Below are positions 60,861 through 64,000 of a stretch of 64,000 nt of DNA, piece by piece. The first letter of the stretch is position 1. Each line of letters starts with the position of its first letter. Made by a program: the position numbers and the translations under genes. The notes under the pieces are model-generated. The model had not been told where the DNA came from. It made no database searches and worked only from the letters and a program-made list of their open reading frames with translations. This stretch comes from Membranipora membranacea (taxonomy: Eukaryota > Bryozoa > Gymnolaemata > Cheilostomatida > Membraniporidae), in the NCBI GenBank assembly GCA_914767715.1, contig OU612069.1, positions 22,875,387-22,939,386 on the forward strand, read 5' to 3'.

Positions 60861-63800
60861 ATGCTGTCGGTCGGTGTTTGTGTACTGATATCTGATGTTT
60901 GCAGCGATAGGACATCTGAGCGATTCAGGTATGAGGCGTCTACTAGGGAAGGAAGGGGATGGGTAGAATGGTGTTGGGGTTATATGATACCTAAGGGATG
61001 ATGTGATAGATAGGGGGTGAGGTGATCTCTAGGGCTGATATGATACCAGCCTGGAATTTTTATTTTCTTTTGTGCTATAGAAATTTCTTCTTTTGTAGGT
61101 TTCCGCAGCCGGTAGAAAACCTCAATGGTCTCAAACCAGAAAACTTAGTGTCTCACATGCAGCTACATGTGAACCATCCCAATATTCTGTTGTTCGCTGA
61201 CGGAGCTGCACTGAAATCTTATGATGGGACAACAACTCATCTCCTTGCTGGCTCTTCGAATAATCTCGGATACAAAGAAGGATTTGGAGCGTTTGCAAGG
61301 TTTCAAATCATCACCTCCTTTGTTCAGCTTGACAGCAAGCAAATCGTGGTCACGGACAGGCTGAATCACTGCCTACGCATTATCACATTGTCCAGTAGAA
61401 CTACCGAGAGTTACTTTGGGAATTGCACACAACCACGTCATCAGTCGGGGCTGGATAAACTAACAAAAAAACCGGTATGCATAATCAAAGACAACCAGAG
61501 GGCGAATAAGCTGATATTTGCAGAGGAGTCTGACGCAATACGGGAGTTAGATACGCTAACAAAAACAGTCAAAATTTTTTTCCATAAAGGACAACATGGG
61601 ACATTAAAACCGTACTCTATGACTCAGCACAGCAAAAGTGGGGACATATACATGACCTCCCAAAGTGGCTTGATATTAAGAATCTTATATAAAACACGTA
61701 AGCTTGGTTTCATAGCAGGGCCAAAAGATGGGATCAGCAATCCTCTTGGAGTTCTGCTTATAGATGATGGGAGTAAAGTTCTGGTGGCTGATACTTATTT
61801 GAGGGTTACAGACCGGTGCAATAAAAACATGCGCTCGTTTTGTCCAACATCCAATGGAACATTCGAAGGCGAGGAAGAAGCTTGCGGCTTGAATGTCCCT
61901 ACTTCTCTTTTGGTCAACGGTACAGAACTCTTGATTGGTGAATCTAGGAGGATTACAAACATCAAAGGTGAGATTGAACAGTTGTATTTCAGTGCATTCG
62001 GTGTATCAACATCAGGCCATCTACCTTTGCTGGTTGCTCATTGTTTGGGGACAACTCTCACACACTCTCAAACAGAGGGTAACCAACATCCTGTCTATAT
62101 TTTCAGTTGTTAGTTTTGTTTAGAGTGGCACAAACTGAGGTCAGGATGAACAGAGAGTGAACTGACCTGTGACCTGTGACCTGTGACCTCTGACCCCTGA
62201 CTCCTCTATATTATCTTATTGCGAGTCAAAAAGTATTAAAATATTACTGCTTTGAAGGAACAGTCTGAAATGAACTAGACCTGCATTGGAATAAATTTCT
62301 ATTCATTATCATAACATTGTTTATTGTTAGTTTTATTATTATTAATATTATTATTATTATATTATATTGATATAACACTATTACTGTTGTTTATTCCCTC
62401 ATCATTGTCTTATGTAGTAGATGTGTGATGCATATCCAACTGGTTTCCTACGTATCATATCACAATAAGTATATAAATACGCACACTGCTTGTATACACC
62501 TAAATCTAGGTGTATTTTAGGCGAGCTTTCGCCGTAGCCGTCTCCTAAGTAAAGTGTACATTAAAATAAAGTGCAAAATATTTCCAACACAGCCACACTA
62601 CTCCTAATATCAATCTTCTGGGTGCGTCTTTTAGGTGAGATTCCTCCGAACCAGCCAACAAACAGTTTTACAGGATGTCCTGAGGTTGTTACTGCGGGTA
62701 CAACACGCTCAAAGCCTTCAACAACGAAAACTCCAATAACATCAAAACCACAAGTGATAAGCCCAACTGAAACATGCAGAAGTGCGAATATCACAAAATA
62801 TCTAAAACCAGGAGAGGACAGTGTTGATGTCAAAATCTCAGCGACGAAAACGCTGGTTTTGGGAGAAGGAATCCACATCTACAAGCAGAAAAAGAAATCA
62901 AAAGGAAGAACAGAAACCTGTCAAATAAATATATCGGTCCTAACAGTGGGTGAGTTCAGGCCTGTAGATCTAGGAAGGCAGGAATGCTCTGCCTCTCCTA
63001 GAATACTGAATAGTGCGGCCTCAAAATGCTATCAGTGAGTGTTCCATGTCAGAATCAGCTTATTTTGGACTTCCATTTGCTATTCATATCATCAAAACGC
63101 TTTGAAGTCTGGGGACCCAGGAAGAGCTTACAATACCCAACCTGGTGTTAGTACTTCACACTTTCAAGGAGTTGCGCTTCCTCTTGCATTGTTTTCCTCA
63201 ACTACAGTCCTGATAGTTAAAATGTGCTGTAGTATAGAAAGTGTAATTGTAGACAGAGTATAGTAGGGATAAAATTGAAATTTAACCGAAATAGTTTTAC
63301 TTGTTTATTTGCTTGTCTAGAAGGCCAAATAATCCTTAAAACCTGATTAAGAGAATTAATCTTTCAGACATTGAGCCTTGTCTAATGTAGTTCGTGTGAT
63401 TTGACCCATTGCTGTGCCTATGCTGTCTCAGCGCTGAGATGGTGTTTTAATGCATTGTTTGTTCTCATATCTCTGCCCTAGACTGTGAATATATTATTTG
63501 ATTGCAACCCTAACCCACCCATGCAGGCCTCGGCAACTACATTCAGCACCAATCAACGCTCTCTATCTGTGGCTGTGTCTTATACTTCCAGATCCTCCCA
63601 AAGGGCAGGATGAATGTTTAGAGGAGATCAGAGCCATCACTTCTCCTCTGACTGGTACAGCTTCTGTGGATATGAGGTCATCTGATCAGACCTTCAAAGT
63701 CAATTTGCCCATTGGGACTTACAGCTATGATATTGTGAGGGCGGGAAAGAGCTGCCCATCAAAGGTCAGAGTCTTTGGTAAGCAAACTAAATAAATCATA

Positions 63801-64000
63801 TCCCCAGATACTTTGGCAGCACTGACCACCAAGTAAATTGAAAAAGTTGTATTTGTGTGGCTGAGGAAATATTAAAGTTATCGATCTTTAAATTGATGCA
63901 CTGTCGCTGGACTATTTCAGATTACCGGGTCGTCCGTAGATTGGAGTTCAGAGCAAACTATGATATAGACTGTAGCCTTCTTGCTCATCCAGTCACAAGA
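60861..64000 (+). CDS. Extracellular protein with NHL-like propeller and HYR-like domains (3' end outside the window)
   Basis: Exons: 60861-60928, 61099-62078, 62635-62949, 63592-63777 and 63921 to the window end, all GT..AG with matching phase. The ATG at 60861 gives a short hydrophobic start, MLSVGVCVLISDVC, compatible with a signal peptide. Exon 2 encodes about 325 residues of propeller-like repeats (ILLFADGAALKSYDG, GFGAFARFQ, IVVTDRLNHCLRIITL, ISNPLGVLLID, KVLVADTYL), resembling NHL repeats. Exon 3 has a Thr/Pro/Ser-rich linker, then an Ig-like unit; exons 4 and on give SPLTGTASVDM, FKVNLPIGTYSYDIVRAG and CPSKVRVFG, the pattern of a HYR domain. Each HYR-like exon is phase 1-1, as expected for shuffled modules. 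Function is likely adhesion or a receptor; no transmembrane segment has been reached by the window edge. Confidence 0.8.
62160..62380. repeat. Short tandem repeats in intron 2 of the NHL/HYR gene
   Basis: Degenerate TGACCTG units run at 62163-62205, and an ATT-rich microsatellite lies at 62330-62370. Both are simple repeats with no further structure. Confidence 0.6.

Overview
This is eukaryotic, animal-type genomic DNA. Its genes are split into many short exons with GT..AG introns. The proteins are typical of animals: a NEK kinase, a DEG/ENaC channel, a PHYHD1-like dioxygenase and an NHL/HYR-type extracellular protein. Non-coding space is full of transposon debris. The AT-rich sequence, compact introns and many MITEs suggest a marine invertebrate, possibly a non-bilaterian such as a sponge or cnidarian, but the phylum cannot be fixed from this window.

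Layout: (1) 437-712 is the last exon of a TPR-type protein gene, followed by a complete nine-exon TPR gene (2223-8637, +; 381 aa). (2) 11232-22364 (-) is a 14-exon NEK-family kinase gene of 804 codons, with a tandemly duplicated Pro-rich exon and a local duplication that may create a poison exon. (3) 22.4-28.7 kb is repeat-rich and holds nested MITEs, a long perfect hairpin and a LINE tail. (4) 28684-39540 (+) is a protein-kinase-like gene (HGD and DFG motifs). One intron has received a 5.0-kb Gypsy-type LTR retrotransposon (29341-34351) with apparently identical LTRs, a 5-bp target duplication and one in-frame stop in pol. (5) 41631-48373 (+) is a nine-exon phytanoyl-CoA dioxygenase domain protein, with a LINE reverse-transcriptase fragment antisense in intron 5. 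(6) 50386-56159 is a 5.8-kb foldback-like element. Its inverted arms are built of tandem 16-20 bp modules and it is flanked by an 8-bp direct repeat. It encloses a decayed LINE, which is itself split by a small TIR element. (7) 56732-59338 (-) is the 3' half of a DEG/ENaC channel gene. (8) 60861-64000 (+) is the start of a secreted or membrane protein with NHL-like propeller sequence and HYR-like domains; it runs off the window.

The genes do not form an operon or an obvious pathway. What unites the window is the mobile DNA: at least four MITE families, a tRNA-derived SINE, two further interspersed repeats, three LINE fragments, one LTR element and one foldback element, mostly in introns. Exon borders were placed by hand from splice sites, checked by reading-phase continuity at every junction. 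Complete genes close to whole codons (1146, 2415 and 915 nt). Protein family names rest on remembered motifs, not on searches.
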